Under the pieces are notes generated by a model, which was given only the letters and a program-made list of their open reading frames with translations, was not told the DNA's origin and did no database searches. The translations under genes were made by a program, and so were the position numbers. From Bremerella sp. JC817 (GTDB lineage: Bacteria; Planctomycetota; Planctomycetia; Pirellulales; Pirellulaceae): 64,000 nt of DNA. Every line of letters begins with the position of its first letter. The first letter of the stretch is position 1. Below, one piece after another: positions 52,335 through 61,324 of this stretch. The DNA lies in the NCBI RefSeq assembly GCF_040718835.1, contig NZ_JBFEFG010000259.1, positions 62,001 through 126,000 on the forward strand, given 5' to 3'.

Positions 52335-52553
52335 TTACAACGCTTCCAAGCCTTCCACGGCGAGGCGCTGGGCAACATGGCGTGTCGGCGCGAAGCCCTT
52401 GGCGGCGCGGAGGCCATGATGCTTGAGCGATGTTTTGCGACGCCAGCGGAAGGTGCCGTCTGGCTGCTCGTCGACGTCGGCCAGAATGACGTGGCCATGC
52501 CCATACTCGTAGCGGATCGGCTTGTGACAGGTCTTTATCCACTGGTATGTCAT
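52335..52553 (-). CDS. Small basic protein, 72 aa
   Basis: ATG 52551-52553 with AAAGG just upstream. MTYQWIKTCHKPIRYEYGHG then HVILADVDEQPDGTFRWRRK: strand-turn-strand with basic C-terminal half. Likely a small DNA/RNA-binding or unknown cytoplasmic protein. The longer reading frame upstream to 52745 is antisense to the TM gene and is rejected. Confidence 0.5.
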   Translation of the reverse strand: MTYQWIKTCHKPIRYEYGHGHVILADVDEQPDGTFRWRRKTSLKHHGLRAAKGFAPTRHVAQRLAVEGLEAL

Positions 52554-52612
52554 CGCAGAACCTTTACCTCGGGTCGGACACCGCAACGAGGTTATCGCGG
52601 CCAAGTTAGACG

Positions 52613-52906
52613 TCACGCGGTCAGCCACTGCCAGGCATAGAACCCGAGCATATGCGCCCAGGCAACCAGCGAGGCGATCAACAGGTAAGCCCAAATCTGG
52701 ACGGTGAACCATTCCTTCTTGTCGCCGAAGTCGGGCAACAGCCAAATTAACAGGGAAGGGACGATGAACAGCACCACCATCACGCTTGCCATGATTGCCG
52801 GTGACCTGCCGAACCAGAAACTGGCGATCGGCAAGTCAAGCATCACCAGAACCAGGAACATGCACGAGAAGAGCATTTCGTCCGGAATGGCGACGCGGGA
52901 AGTCAT
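52613..52906 (-). CDS. Three-TM small membrane protein, 97 aa
   Basis: Hydrophobic segments MLFSCMFLVLVMLDLPIASF, IMASVMVVLFIVPSLLIWLL and IWAYLLIASLVAWAHMLGFY, with little soluble sequence. Small planctomycete membrane protein; function unknown. It is just downstream of the DUF1570-type gene at 52919. Confidence 0.6.
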   Translation of the reverse strand: MTSRVAIPDEMLFSCMFLVLVMLDLPIASFWFGRSPAIMASVMVVLFIVPSLLIWLLPDFGDKKEWFTVQIWAYLLIASLVAWAHMLGFYAWQWLTA

Positions 52907-52918
52907 GGTTCCATCACG

Positions 52919-54472
52919 TTACGGCGAGAGCTGAGGAATCCCGATCGATTGCCCAAAGGCGGCAGCTAACTCGGTCGAACTGGCCCCGTAGCTTTGCACA
53001 ATCGCTTCTTCAAAGCCCATGCCAGCCTTCATCAGGTCCATCAGTTCGACAAACTTTTCGCCGTCGGTTCGGACCAGAAACTCAATGATCAGCGAGCTGA
53101 CGCCGTATTCGTCACGGCGGATGTCGCTCTTCCGCATCAAGCCACCCAGCGTTCCTGTTTGCTGCAAGACCTGGATGCCTTCCTTACGGCGAGAATTGGT
53201 AGCGCTGGCCTGAGGAACGATCTGCAGGCTGACGTAGTCGGCCAGGCCTTCGTTGAACCAACGCGGCACGTTGGCACCACTGCGATAGAATCGCGTTTCG
53301 GCGTGGCTCGATTCATGCACCAAAGTATGGGCGAAGTTGTTCGGGTTGGTCGTGATGTAGGTCGTCACCACCGAGCGGTCTCCCATCGAGTGGCAAAGCC
53401 CCGCGACCCCTTCGGTGTCGTTGTTGTCCATGTACTTTTGTTCGTAATACACAAACTGCTGCTGGTTGGCGAAGATGTAAACCGGCAGCTTGCCTTTGTA
53501 AACCTTGTCGGGGTCGACCTGGTACATCTTCGACACCAGCAAATGCATCGTGTCGAGGTGGGTCGCCACCGAAGCGATGTCAGGCGGATTGGCGTTCGAG
53601 AAAACGAGGAAGTACTTGGTCTCGTAAAGAGCAAGGTTCGGAACTTCCGCCTTCAACTCTTCGGCGATTTCCTTTTCCTTTTTGGTCGTCGCTTCGCACT
53701 CTTCCTTGGTGAACTCTGGCCAAGGTCGCACGCGATTTCGCTCGGCAAGGGCGAGCCACTTTTCCATCTTCTCTTTGTTCTTGGCGGCCAGTTCTTCCGC
53801 TTTCTTCGCGGCGCGTTCTTCCAGGATTTGCTTCCGGGTGCGCGGCGGCCCGGACGAACTTCCAGTCGAGCGATCGTTGTCGGCCGACATCGCTTCGCCG
53901 GCATCGCCAGAGTCGTTGTCTTCGGGCTTGCTGTCCTCAGAGTTGCTGTTGGTCGCTTTGTAGTAGGGTCGGCCCAGGTACGTGATCGAATCAATGGTCG
54001 ACATGCTCAACCGAGTCGTCAGACCGGTGCCGGAAACCTGAGCGACGAGCGCGACCGGGTTGCCCTGGTTGTCTTTGGCGACTTCCTTCAGCGTGATCCC
54101 ATCCATTTGGCGGCCGGTGGTCAACTGCACGTCGATGATCTCGTCGAGCAAGCGGTCAAAGTCGACCGGCTCAGGCAGAAAGCGTACCGCTTCGCCAACC
54201 GCTGCGGCGTGGTCTTGCGACTGACCAACGACGTAGCCATCGGCGACCACGGTCACCACGAAGGGGACCTCTTTGGTTTGGCCGTCTACGGTCGCTTCGA
54301 CCACACCTTTGCTGCCAACTTTCAATCCGGTGGCGTCGGTGGTGGTGATTTTGAAGTAGGGACCTTTGACCTCGCTGATTTGTCCACGCAGGTCGGCTGC
54401 CAGCGAAACGGCAGCGGCCAGCAACAGCCCCCCGATTGCCAGTGACGAGCAGCAAATCTTCGCAATTTTCAT
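52919..54472 (-). CDS. Secreted DUF1570-type peptidase, paralogue A (zinc site intact)
   Basis: The ATG at 54470-54472 begins a clean signal (MKIAKICCSSLAIGGLLLAA). About 517 aa. N-terminal beta domain (LRGQISEVKGPYFKITTTDA, GLKVGSKGVVEATVDG) recurs in all three paralogues. A charged linker follows, then the peptidase domain: HESSH at about residues 386-390, followed by WFNEGLADYVSL, a gluzincin-like HExxH + E arrangement. DUF1570 proteins are predicted zinc metallopeptidases outside the cytoplasm. First (most downstream in transcription) of three tandem copies. Confidence 0.78.
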   Translation of the reverse strand: MKIAKICCSSLAIGGLLLAAAVSLAADLRGQISEVKGPYFKITTTDATGLKVGSKGVVEATVDGQTKEVPFVVTVVADGYVVGQSQDHAAAVGEAVRFLPEPVDFDRLLDEIIDVQLTTGRQMDGITLKEVAKDNQGNPVALVAQVSGTGLTTRLSMSTIDSITYLGRPYYKATNSNSEDSKPEDNDSGDAGEAMSADNDRSTGSSSGPPRTRKQILEERAAKKAEELAAKNKEKMEKWLALAERNRVRPWPEFTKEECEATTKKEKEIAEELKAEVPNLALYETKYFLVFSNANPPDIASVATHLDTMHLLVSKMYQVDPDKVYKGKLPVYIFANQQQFVYYEQKYMDNNDTEGVAGLCHSMGDRSVVTTYITTNPNNFAHTLVHESSHAETRFYRSGANVPRWFNEGLADYVSLQIVPQASATNSRRKEGIQVLQQTGTLGGLMRKSDIRRDEYGVSSLIIEFLVRTDGEKFVELMDLMKAGMGFEEAIVQSYGASSTELAAAFGQSIGIPQLSP

Positions 54473-54627
54473 TTTCAGGCCGTTTAAGAGATTAGAGATC
54501 GCCAAAACTCGAATTCGATAGGCTCGGATTATATCAAACCAGACCGATCTGGCTGAAGGGAATCTTTGTGAAAATGCGCAGACTGCACCGCCTTGGGATG
54601 AAATCGGCACCGTTAATCTCGCCGTAA

Positions 54628-56067
54628 TCAAGGGCGCAGATCAGGAAATCCGATCGAGCGGCCAAAGGCGGTGATGAGCTCTTCTTTCGTTTGCCCGTAA
54701 CTTTTCTGAATCGCCTCGTCGAACTTCATGCCGGCCTTCATCAGATCGAGCAGTTCGACGAACTTGATGTTATCTTGGCGGATCAAGTATTCGACCAGCA
54801 GCGAAGAGTTGCCGTAGTCGCCATCTTGCCGGTCCGAGCGGTCGAGCAAGCCGTTCAAGCTGCCTGACTTCTGCATCGCTTCGATCCCTTCCTGACGAGA
54901 CTTTTGCGTTCGCTGGGAAGCCGGGACGACCTCCATGGCAATGTAGTCAGCCAGCCCCTGACGAAACCACACCGGAACATTGTGATGACTTTTGTAAGCC
55001 CACAGTTCCGCGAAGCTGGTTTGATTGACCAGCAGATGGGCGAAGTCGGCCGGATTCTTCAAAATGTAACAGGTATAGTACGCACGATTTTTGTCCCAAT
55101 GGCACATGCCGCCAAAGCCGGTGGCATCGTTGTTGGCGACCGTCTGTTCATGCAGCAGAAACTCTTCTTTCTGCGAGAAGATGTAGACCGGCAGCTTCCC
55201 TTTAAAGACCTTCATCGGAACGACGCGGTACAACTTCGAGACGAACACATGCATCGCGTCGAGGTAACGCGAAATGAGTTCGAGGTCGTTCTCGCTGGCG
55301 GTCGAGAAGAGGAGGAAGTACTTCGTTTCGTGCAGAGCCAGGTTCGGGATCTGCTTCTTCAGTTCGGCCGCAATCTTCTTTTCGTTTTCGATATCGGCTT
55401 CGCGGTCTTCGTCGGTGAACGCTGGCCACGGGCTGATTTTGTTGCTCTTGGCCAGTTCCAGCCAGCGGGCCTGTTTTTCTTCCTTGGCACTCATGCGACG
55501 AGCCGGTCGTTTGTCGTCTCCGTTCCTTTCGGCAGCGTCGGCGGCTGGATCGTTGGCCGCTTCCAAGATCGTTTCGCCGGCGTGCGAAATCTTGGCAATC
55601 GTCGAAAGGCTCAAGCGTGCCGACTGCCCGCTATCGGGCATCTCGACCTGCAGTGCCTTCGGTAGTCCAGCTTCGTCGGTGGCCACTTCTTTCAAGACAA
55701 CCCCATCAAGCTGCCGGCCGGTGGAAAGGATCACTTCCAGCGGCTTGCCGACCCAGCGGGTGAAATCGATCGGCGGCTCGGCGAAGCGAACTTTCTGCCC
55801 GACCTGGGCTTCGTAACCATTCGCCCGACCAACCAGGTAAGCGTCGCTCGCCGAAGTAATCAGAAACGGAATCGTACGATCGTCGGTCTGAATCTCGCCC
55901 TGAGCGCCGACCTTCAGCGCGGCAGGCTCGGCGAGGGTGATCTTAAAGAACGGTCCCTTCACCTCAACGATTTCGCCGGTCGGTTCGTCCGCCTGCGCAG
56001 GCGAGGCGAGACCGGCGATCAGCAGCAAACATCCCAGCAGTCGGCCGGCAAATGGCAAGGTTTTCAT
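54628..56067 (-). CDS. Secreted DUF1570-like paralogue B, zinc site lost
   Basis: 479 aa with signal peptide (LPFAGRLLGCLLLIAGLASP). Same N-terminal domain (EIVEVKGPFFKITLAEPAAL, KVGAQGEIQTDDRT) and same peptidase fold. At the HExxH position it reads NQTSF (about 348-352) and the downstream Glu is Gln in WFRQGLADYIAM. All metal ligands and the catalytic Glu are therefore gone: a pseudoenzyme. It may have kept a binding or inhibitory role. Operon middle; 155 bases before paralogue A's start. Confidence 0.78.
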   Translation of the reverse strand: MKTLPFAGRLLGCLLLIAGLASPAQADEPTGEIVEVKGPFFKITLAEPAALKVGAQGEIQTDDRTIPFLITSASDAYLVGRANGYEAQVGQKVRFAEPPIDFTRWVGKPLEVILSTGRQLDGVVLKEVATDEAGLPKALQVEMPDSGQSARLSLSTIAKISHAGETILEAANDPAADAAERNGDDKRPARRMSAKEEKQARWLELAKSNKISPWPAFTDEDREADIENEKKIAAELKKQIPNLALHETKYFLLFSTASENDLELISRYLDAMHVFVSKLYRVVPMKVFKGKLPVYIFSQKEEFLLHEQTVANNDATGFGGMCHWDKNRAYYTCYILKNPADFAHLLVNQTSFAELWAYKSHHNVPVWFRQGLADYIAMEVVPASQRTQKSRQEGIEAMQKSGSLNGLLDRSDRQDGDYGNSSLLVEYLIRQDNIKFVELLDLMKAGMKFDEAIQKSYGQTKEELITAFGRSIGFPDLRP

Positions 56068-56132
56068 GGCATGGCGGCGCGGTCGATCCGTCGCCTGGCA
56101 AAGTGCAAAGGAGGGTAGGGGAGGTCGCCGAT

Positions 56133-57635
56133 TTACGGCAGCAGCTGCGGAGCACCGATCGATTGCCCGAACGCCCCGATCAATGCCTGAGAGGTTCCGT
56201 CGTAGCTTTTCTGCAAAGCCTCTTCAAACTCGAGGCCTGCTTTCATGTTGTCCAGCAGATCGACGAACTTGGTCGCATCGGTGCGTACCAGAAATTCGAT
56301 CAATAGCGAGCTGGCCCCACGTTCGGTGACCGACAGATCGTTGTCCTTCAGCAGCATCCCGTTCAAGCTTCGCATCTGCGGCAGGTTGGTCATGAACAAC
56401 TTGCGACGCGCCGCGGGTCCTTCCGCTTGAGGAAGCAGGCGGATGCTGACGTAGTCGGCCAGGCCTTCGGTGAACCAAGGGCGAATGAGTGACTTGCTTT
56501 TGTAGGCTCGCACTTCCGCCAGGCTCGCCAATTGCAGCAGCGTGTCGGCAAAGTCGATCGCGTTCGAGGTGATGTAAGTCGCCACGATGATGCGATCGCC
56601 GCTATACGAACATAGCCCTGAGAGCCCTTCGGCGTTGGTCTCCAGAAACCGCGACAAGTAATGCTGAAATTGCTGCTGCATGCGGAAGATGTAAATCGGC
56701 ATCTTCCCTTTGTAGACCTTATCGGGGTCGACCTGGTACATCTTCGAGACCAGTAGATGCAACGAGTCGAGATGGGCCACGACCGACTTGATGTCAGCCG
56801 GATTGCCATTCGAGAAGACGATGAAGTACTTCGTCTCGTAGACTTCCAGCGGAGCGACCGCGGCGCCAACTTCCTGGGCGATGTCTTTCTCGGCCTGGTC
56901 GGCGTCAGTCCGTTCTTTCTCGGTAAACTCTGGCCAAATGACGACGCCATTCTTCTTGGCTTGTGTCAGCCATTGTTCGTATTTCGCTTGCTCGGCCGCT
57001 TCTTTCTCTTGGGCACGGGCCTCCAGAATCTCTTTTCGTGTCCGAGGTCGATCCGCGTTCGGCCGTGCGTTGGAAGCCATCGACCGAGAAGGTCGCGTCG
57101 CTACGTCTTCGATGTCGGCCAGATAGACTTGCCGGCCACGATACGAAACCGATTGAATCGTCGAGAAGCTTAGTCGCGTCGCTCCGCCACCTTCCGGCAG
57201 TTCCACCAGCAAGGCGGCGGTCGAGCCATCTTCGTTGGTGACCAGTTCGTTAAGCGTGAGCCCGGCCATCTCGCGTCCGGTCGAAAGCTTCACGTCCATC
57301 TGCTTGCCGACCAGTTGCACGAAGTCGAAGGGGACCGGCTGCAAGCGAACCTTCTGCCCGACTTCGGCCTGAAAGCTGTTCGCTTTGCCAACAATGTAAT
57401 CGCCAGAGACCGCCGAAACGACGAAGGGGACTTCGGTCGACTGGCTGTTGGTGACAAGCTCGACCACCCCTTTGTGCCCGACCGGAACCAGAGCGTTCTC
57501 GGTAGTGGTGATCTTGAAGAAGCTACCTTTGACCTCGGTGATTTCTCCCTCGATCTCTTGGGCGGAAATCATCGACGTAAGTAGAAACAATCCGATGGTT
57601 GCCATCGCCGAGCGGCCCTTCGACGAAATAAGCAT
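56133..57635 (-). CDS. Secreted DUF1570-like paralogue C, zinc site lost
   Basis: The ATG at 57633-57635 with AAGGGG upstream gives MLISSKGRSAMATIGLFLLT, a signal peptide; a GTG-type longer frame is unlikely. About 500 aa. N-terminal domain EIEGEITEVKGSFFKITTTE and LVPVGHKGVVELVTNSQ. In place of HExxH it has QLASL (about 368-372); WFTEGLADYVSI keeps the Glu. First gene of the operon, 65 bases before paralogue B. Promoter in 57636-57837. Confidence 0.78.
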   Translation of the reverse strand: MLISSKGRSAMATIGLFLLTSMISAQEIEGEITEVKGSFFKITTTENALVPVGHKGVVELVTNSQSTEVPFVVSAVSGDYIVGKANSFQAEVGQKVRLQPVPFDFVQLVGKQMDVKLSTGREMAGLTLNELVTNEDGSTAALLVELPEGGGATRLSFSTIQSVSYRGRQVYLADIEDVATRPSRSMASNARPNADRPRTRKEILEARAQEKEAAEQAKYEQWLTQAKKNGVVIWPEFTEKERTDADQAEKDIAQEVGAAVAPLEVYETKYFIVFSNGNPADIKSVVAHLDSLHLLVSKMYQVDPDKVYKGKMPIYIFRMQQQFQHYLSRFLETNAEGLSGLCSYSGDRIIVATYITSNAIDFADTLLQLASLAEVRAYKSKSLIRPWFTEGLADYVSIRLLPQAEGPAARRKLFMTNLPQMRSLNGMLLKDNDLSVTERGASSLLIEFLVRTDATKFVDLLDNMKAGLEFEEALQKSYDGTSQALIGAFGQSIGAPQLLP

Positions 57636-57837
57636 GGAATCCCCTTTCTTAGCATCTCTTCCTGCCACAGGACGACCCTGTCGGGGGGATTATAATCACA
57701 TCTCCAGAGGCACACCAAGTAGTTTCTCGCGAAATTAGCTACAGCGGGGATTCGCTTTCTGAAAGGCGTCAGTGTGCAGCCAAGATTGCGGCTGAGAACG
57801 GCCTGCAAACGCCTTGCTTTTCGAGCCCATCCCGGCA

Positions 57838-59076
57838 CTAGTTCAGCGGAATGATCACTTCCGCCGCGGCCATACTTTCTGGGTCGCCCCGTTGCCAGAG
57901 CGTTTCGGCCAGCGTCGCGATCGTTCGGGTCGGCTCGACTTCCAACGTCTTGCCGCCGGGCAGTTCGACATGAACCGGCTTGTCGAGCGGCAGCATGGCG
58001 TCGGTCAGCAGCAGGCGAACTTCGTTCAACTCGGGTGGCAACTCGTCGAAGATAATCTTGCCGTCGACATGCCGGGCGACGATTCTTTGGCCAGCTTTTG
58101 CCTCCGCCTTGTCGACCGCCAGCCAATAGAAGCGATCGTGCGTGACGTCGTCTTGTAGCCAGACGATGCGCGGCGGATACTTCACGCGCGACAGACGCGC
58201 CAGCCAAGGCAGCGCGATCTGATCTTCACGATTCATCCAGTGACCATACTGAGGATAGATCTTCACCTCGTGCTTGTAGCCTTGCGGATCTTCCTTCTTC
58301 AGTCGGGCGAGTTCGTCGCCGAACTCCTGCGCCTTCTTGTTCCGCTCGAAGCCATCATCTTTACCGCCGACCTGCAGGTAGAAAGGAACGTTCCGCAAGC
58401 CGATGGCCTGGGTTTCGTTGGGGTGGCCTGCCATCATCGCGGCCCCCGCCAATTGATCCGACATCCGTGGCGCTAACTGATAAACCCCGTCGCCGCCGGC
58501 GGAATAGCCCATGATGTAGACGCGGTTCGGGTCGACGTCTGCCAGGGCGATCATATCTTCAATCAAGCGTGTGAACAGCACATCGATATGGGCCTGATGC
58601 CACATGTTCCAGCTATCGGTCGGGGCGCGGGGAGCGACGTAAATTCCTTCTTTTGGTCGATAGAGCTGCTTCTGATTTTCCCACTGCCCGTCATTCACCT
58701 CCTTGGCCGTCTGTCCCCCGCCATGCATCGAGATCCACAGCGAATATCCATTCTTCGGCTTCTTGCCATAGACGAAATATTCAAACGGCATCGACCACTC
58801 GTCGACGACAATCTTCTTCTCGGTTAGCTCTTGCCGACGGGTCGCCTGAAGATGCTTTCGATAATCGAGCGCTAACAACTTGCCGGCCTGGTTTGCTTGA
58901 GCCAAGGTCAGGGGTGCCTTCGCCATCGGCTGCTCGGCAAGCGGTGCCCGCGACTCCCACTGCTGCCCGAGGTACTCTTTCAGCGCCGCGACCGGATCGC
59001 CTTCGGCCCCGAATCCAGGAGAAGCCCACAAGACGGTTCCCAATAACCAACCCCACAAAATCAGTCGACCAGTCAT
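57838..59076 (-). CDS. Secreted alpha/beta hydrolase (esterase/PHB depolymerase-like)
   Basis: ATG 59074-59076 opens MTGRLILWGWLLGTVLWASP, a signal peptide. Catalytic residues: nucleophile in MGYSAGGDG (Ser192), acid in VGGKDDGFER (Asp240/241), His in PQYGHWMNR (His279). Oxyanion region SLWISMHGGGQT. C-terminal ~90 residues form an extra beta domain (PPRIVWLQDDVTHDRFYWLA, PLDKPVHVELPGGKTLEVEP). About 412 aa; fits planctomycete secreted esterases that act on extracellular or envelope polyesters or glycan esters. Confidence 0.82.
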   Translation of the reverse strand: MTGRLILWGWLLGTVLWASPGFGAEGDPVAALKEYLGQQWESRAPLAEQPMAKAPLTLAQANQAGKLLALDYRKHLQATRRQELTEKKIVVDEWSMPFEYFVYGKKPKNGYSLWISMHGGGQTAKEVNDGQWENQKQLYRPKEGIYVAPRAPTDSWNMWHQAHIDVLFTRLIEDMIALADVDPNRVYIMGYSAGGDGVYQLAPRMSDQLAGAAMMAGHPNETQAIGLRNVPFYLQVGGKDDGFERNKKAQEFGDELARLKKEDPQGYKHEVKIYPQYGHWMNREDQIALPWLARLSRVKYPPRIVWLQDDVTHDRFYWLAVDKAEAKAGQRIVARHVDGKIIFDELPPELNEVRLLLTDAMLPLDKPVHVELPGGKTLEVEPTRTIATLAETLWQRGDPESMAAAEVIIPLN

Positions 59077-59519
59077 GCCTATTACCTTGTTCCCAATTTC
59101 AACCCGCCCCACGATCGCACTCGACGCCCAAACCCAACCAAGCGAGACTACGTCAAATCATACATAGCCTCGCAGTCGTCGCCAGCGATTGGTCAAACAC
59201 GAGCGAGCTTCTTCAAATTCGCTTTGCTCACTCTTGTTGATGGGGGAAGTGTCATAGCGCGGGGTGTTGTGTGAAATAGGGAACAGTTGGGTGGGGTGCG
59301 GTGGCGATTACTGGGGAATTTACTCCCTACGTTGGGTGGTTTTGCGTGTTTGAACGATTGTCTACCTGGCGGACGAAGGACTATAGTTCTGTAACAGCGT
59401 CGCCTTTGGTTTGAACGTTCCGGCGGACGATCGACCAATTTCCCGGCGAACCACGTACCAGGAAACATGCCGTTTCCTGACCACTTACCAACCATCCCTA
59501 GCACACAGGTGGGTTCACT
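59077..59519. other. Gene-free divergent interval
   Basis: About 440 bases between two genes that point away from each other. It should carry both promoters (hydrolase, minus; TlpA-like, plus). Nothing else recognisable; no tRNA or repeat seen. Confidence 0.5.
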
Positions 59520-60608
59520 ATGCGTTCACGTTTTTCGTTTCTCGGACTGCTTCTGGCGGGTCTCGTTCTGAGCAGTCCGGCTTGTACCTATGCCGCGGAA
59601 GAAGCGGCCGATGGTCCAACACTGACCATTGGCGATAAGGCACCAGCCTTGCAAGATGTGAACTGGGTGCAAGGGACCGAAGTTCCGAAGTACGAAAACG
59701 GCAAGGTCTACATCGCCGAATTCTGGGCAACCTGGTGTGGCCCATGCATCGCTTCGTTCCCACACCTCGATAAGCTGGCCAACGAGTACGCCGATCAAGG
59801 CCTGGTCGTCGTTGCCGTCACGACGGAAGGTCCTTCCAACTCGATGACTGAAGTCGACGAGTTTCTCAAAGGGGACGGCAAAGACTACAAGTTCCACTAC
59901 GCATTCTGCGAAACGGAAAAGACCTATCAGGCCTACATGGAAGCCGCTCAGCAGAACGGGATTCCTTGCTCGTACGTGATCGATCGCAAAGGGAACATCG
60001 CTTTCATCGGCCACCCGATGGACCTCGACTCGGTTCTGCCGAAAGTGATCGATGGCACCTGGCGTGGTAAGGAAGATGCCGAACTTTACGCCAGCTTGAA
60101 CGAAAAGATGAGCTCGGCAGCCGAACTGGCCCAGACCGATCCGAAGGCTGCGCTGGCGATCTTCGACGAAGTCGAAAAGGCGTTCCCACCGAAGGCCAAG
60201 ACACTGCAGTTCGGCGTGCTGAAGGCATTGTGTCTAACTGCTGCCGACAAGCCAGCCGACGCCGCCGCACTGCTCAAAGAACAGATCGCCCACGCCAAAG
60301 CTGAAAAGGACGCACGCACGCTGATCATGCTCGCTGGCATGATGGCCAGCCCGCCACTGGGCGAACAAGCCGAGATCGCTCCGCTGTGGCCAACCGCCGT
60401 CAACGACGCTCTGGCAATCGATCCCGACAACTGGCAGGTCAAGTTGCAGGCCGCGATGCTGTACAACAGCCGCACCGACGATAAGGCCAAAGCCAAGAAG
60501 CTGGCCGAAGAAGCTTACGAATCGATTCCTGACGCGGAAACGAAGGCTTCGATCAAGGCTTTCATGGATCAGCAGTTCGGTAGCGACGAGGAAAAAGAAG
60601 AAGACTAG
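59520..60608 (+). CDS. TlpA/ResA-like thioredoxin with C-terminal TPR-like extension
   Basis: 362 aa. N-terminal signal (FLGLLLAGLVLSSPACTYA; a lipoprotein-type Cys22 is possible but the box is not canonical). Thioredoxin core with VYIAEFWATWCGPCIASFP, redox Cys73/Cys76, and cis-Pro region NGIPCSYVIDRKGNI. Residues ~185-345 are Ala-rich helical hairpins (DPKAALAIFDEVEKAFPPKA, AADKPADAAALLKEQIAHAK), TPR-like. Acts in periplasmic/outer-membrane redox or as an envelope thiol oxidoreductase. A clear terminator follows. Confidence 0.88.
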   Translation: MRSRFSFLGLLLAGLVLSSPACTYAAEEAADGPTLTIGDKAPALQDVNWVQGTEVPKYENGKVYIAEFWATWCGPCIASFPHLDKLANEYADQGLVVVAVTTEGPSNSMTEVDEFLKGDGKDYKFHYAFCETEKTYQAYMEAAQQNGIPCSYVIDRKGNIAFIGHPMDLDSVLPKVIDGTWRGKEDAELYASLNEKMSSAAELAQTDPKAALAIFDEVEKAFPPKAKTLQFGVLKALCLTAADKPADAAALLKEQIAHAKAEKDARTLIMLAGMMASPPLGEQAEIAPLWPTAVNDALAIDPDNWQVKLQAAMLYNSRTDDKAKAKKLAEEAYESIPDAETKASIKAFMDQQFGSDEEKEED

Positions 60609-60628
60609 TCGACCGAACCACAAACACG

Positions 60629-60659
60629 AAGCCACGCCTGGCGAACCTGGGCGTGGCTT
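60629..60659 (+). terminator. Rho-independent terminator of the TlpA-like gene
   Basis: AAGCCACGCC (60629-60638) and GGCGTGGCTT (60650-60659) pair over 10 bp with an 11-base loop, followed by a T-run to 60663. Convergent with yjdM, so it may also slow transcription from that side. Confidence 0.82.
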
Positions 60660-60686
60660 TTTTCATGCGCGGTGCCAAGCCGGCAC

Positions 60687-61025
60687 TTAGATCTTCTTGA
60701 CGAACTCCGACTTCAACTGCATCGCGCCGATGCCGTCGATCTTGCAGTCGATGTCGTGATCCCCTTCGACCAGGCGAATGTTCTTCGCCTTCGTCCCCAC
60801 TTTAACCACCAGCGACGAACCTTTCACTTTCAGGTCTTTGATCACCGAAACCGTGTCGCCATCTTGCAGCGGATTGCCAACCGCATCGCGAACCACCTTC
60901 GCTTCTTCGGCCTGGGCCGCCTCGGCCTTGGTCCACTCGTGACCACAGCTGGGGCAAATCAACAGGTCGCGGTCTTCGTACGTAAACTCCGAAGCACATT
61001 CCGGGCAATTGGGTAGGTCGCTCAT
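60687..61025 (-). CDS. yjdM: YjdM/PhnA-type zinc-ribbon protein
   Basis: ATG 61023-61025 gives [20 protein letters not shown] and [16 protein letters not shown], a four-Cys zinc ribbon. The C-terminal PhnA domain follows ([60 protein letters not shown]). 112 aa, the normal family length. Conserved small cytoplasmic protein historically tied to alkylphosphonate operons, but function not established. It stands alone here. Confidence 0.93.
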   Translation of the reverse strand: MSDLPNCPECASEFTYEDRDLLICPSCGHEWTKAEAAQAEEAKVVRDAVGNPLQDGDTVSVIKDLKVKGSSLVVKVGTKAKNIRLVEGDHDIDCKIDGIGAMQLKSEFVKKI

Positions 61026-61324
61026 CACTTTCCTTGCGTGGGTTCGTTGGTCAGGGCATTCAGGTCGTGCATCGGCCTCGTCGCCAAGACCTACCAGGAT
61101 ACGCCGATCCGGCGACCGGTTGTAGGGCGGTGGAAATCGCGACCATGTCGGCGGCGGCACGTTAACGGTGTTAAAGGTGGCCCATTTTGGAGCTATTTGC
61201 CAGGCAGCAAAGCTTTTTGAAATGAATCGCGGACCGGCCTATCCCCCAAACCCCGGGGGCCGGTTGTGACCTATGTTAAAGAGACCTCAATTGCCGATTG
61301 TCTCGACTGGAAAGGCCCTGACCG

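Noticed and set aside
52994..54445. 483-codon plus-strand frame
   Set aside because: Antisense to DUF1570 paralogue A, a typical high-GC mirror ORF without family features.
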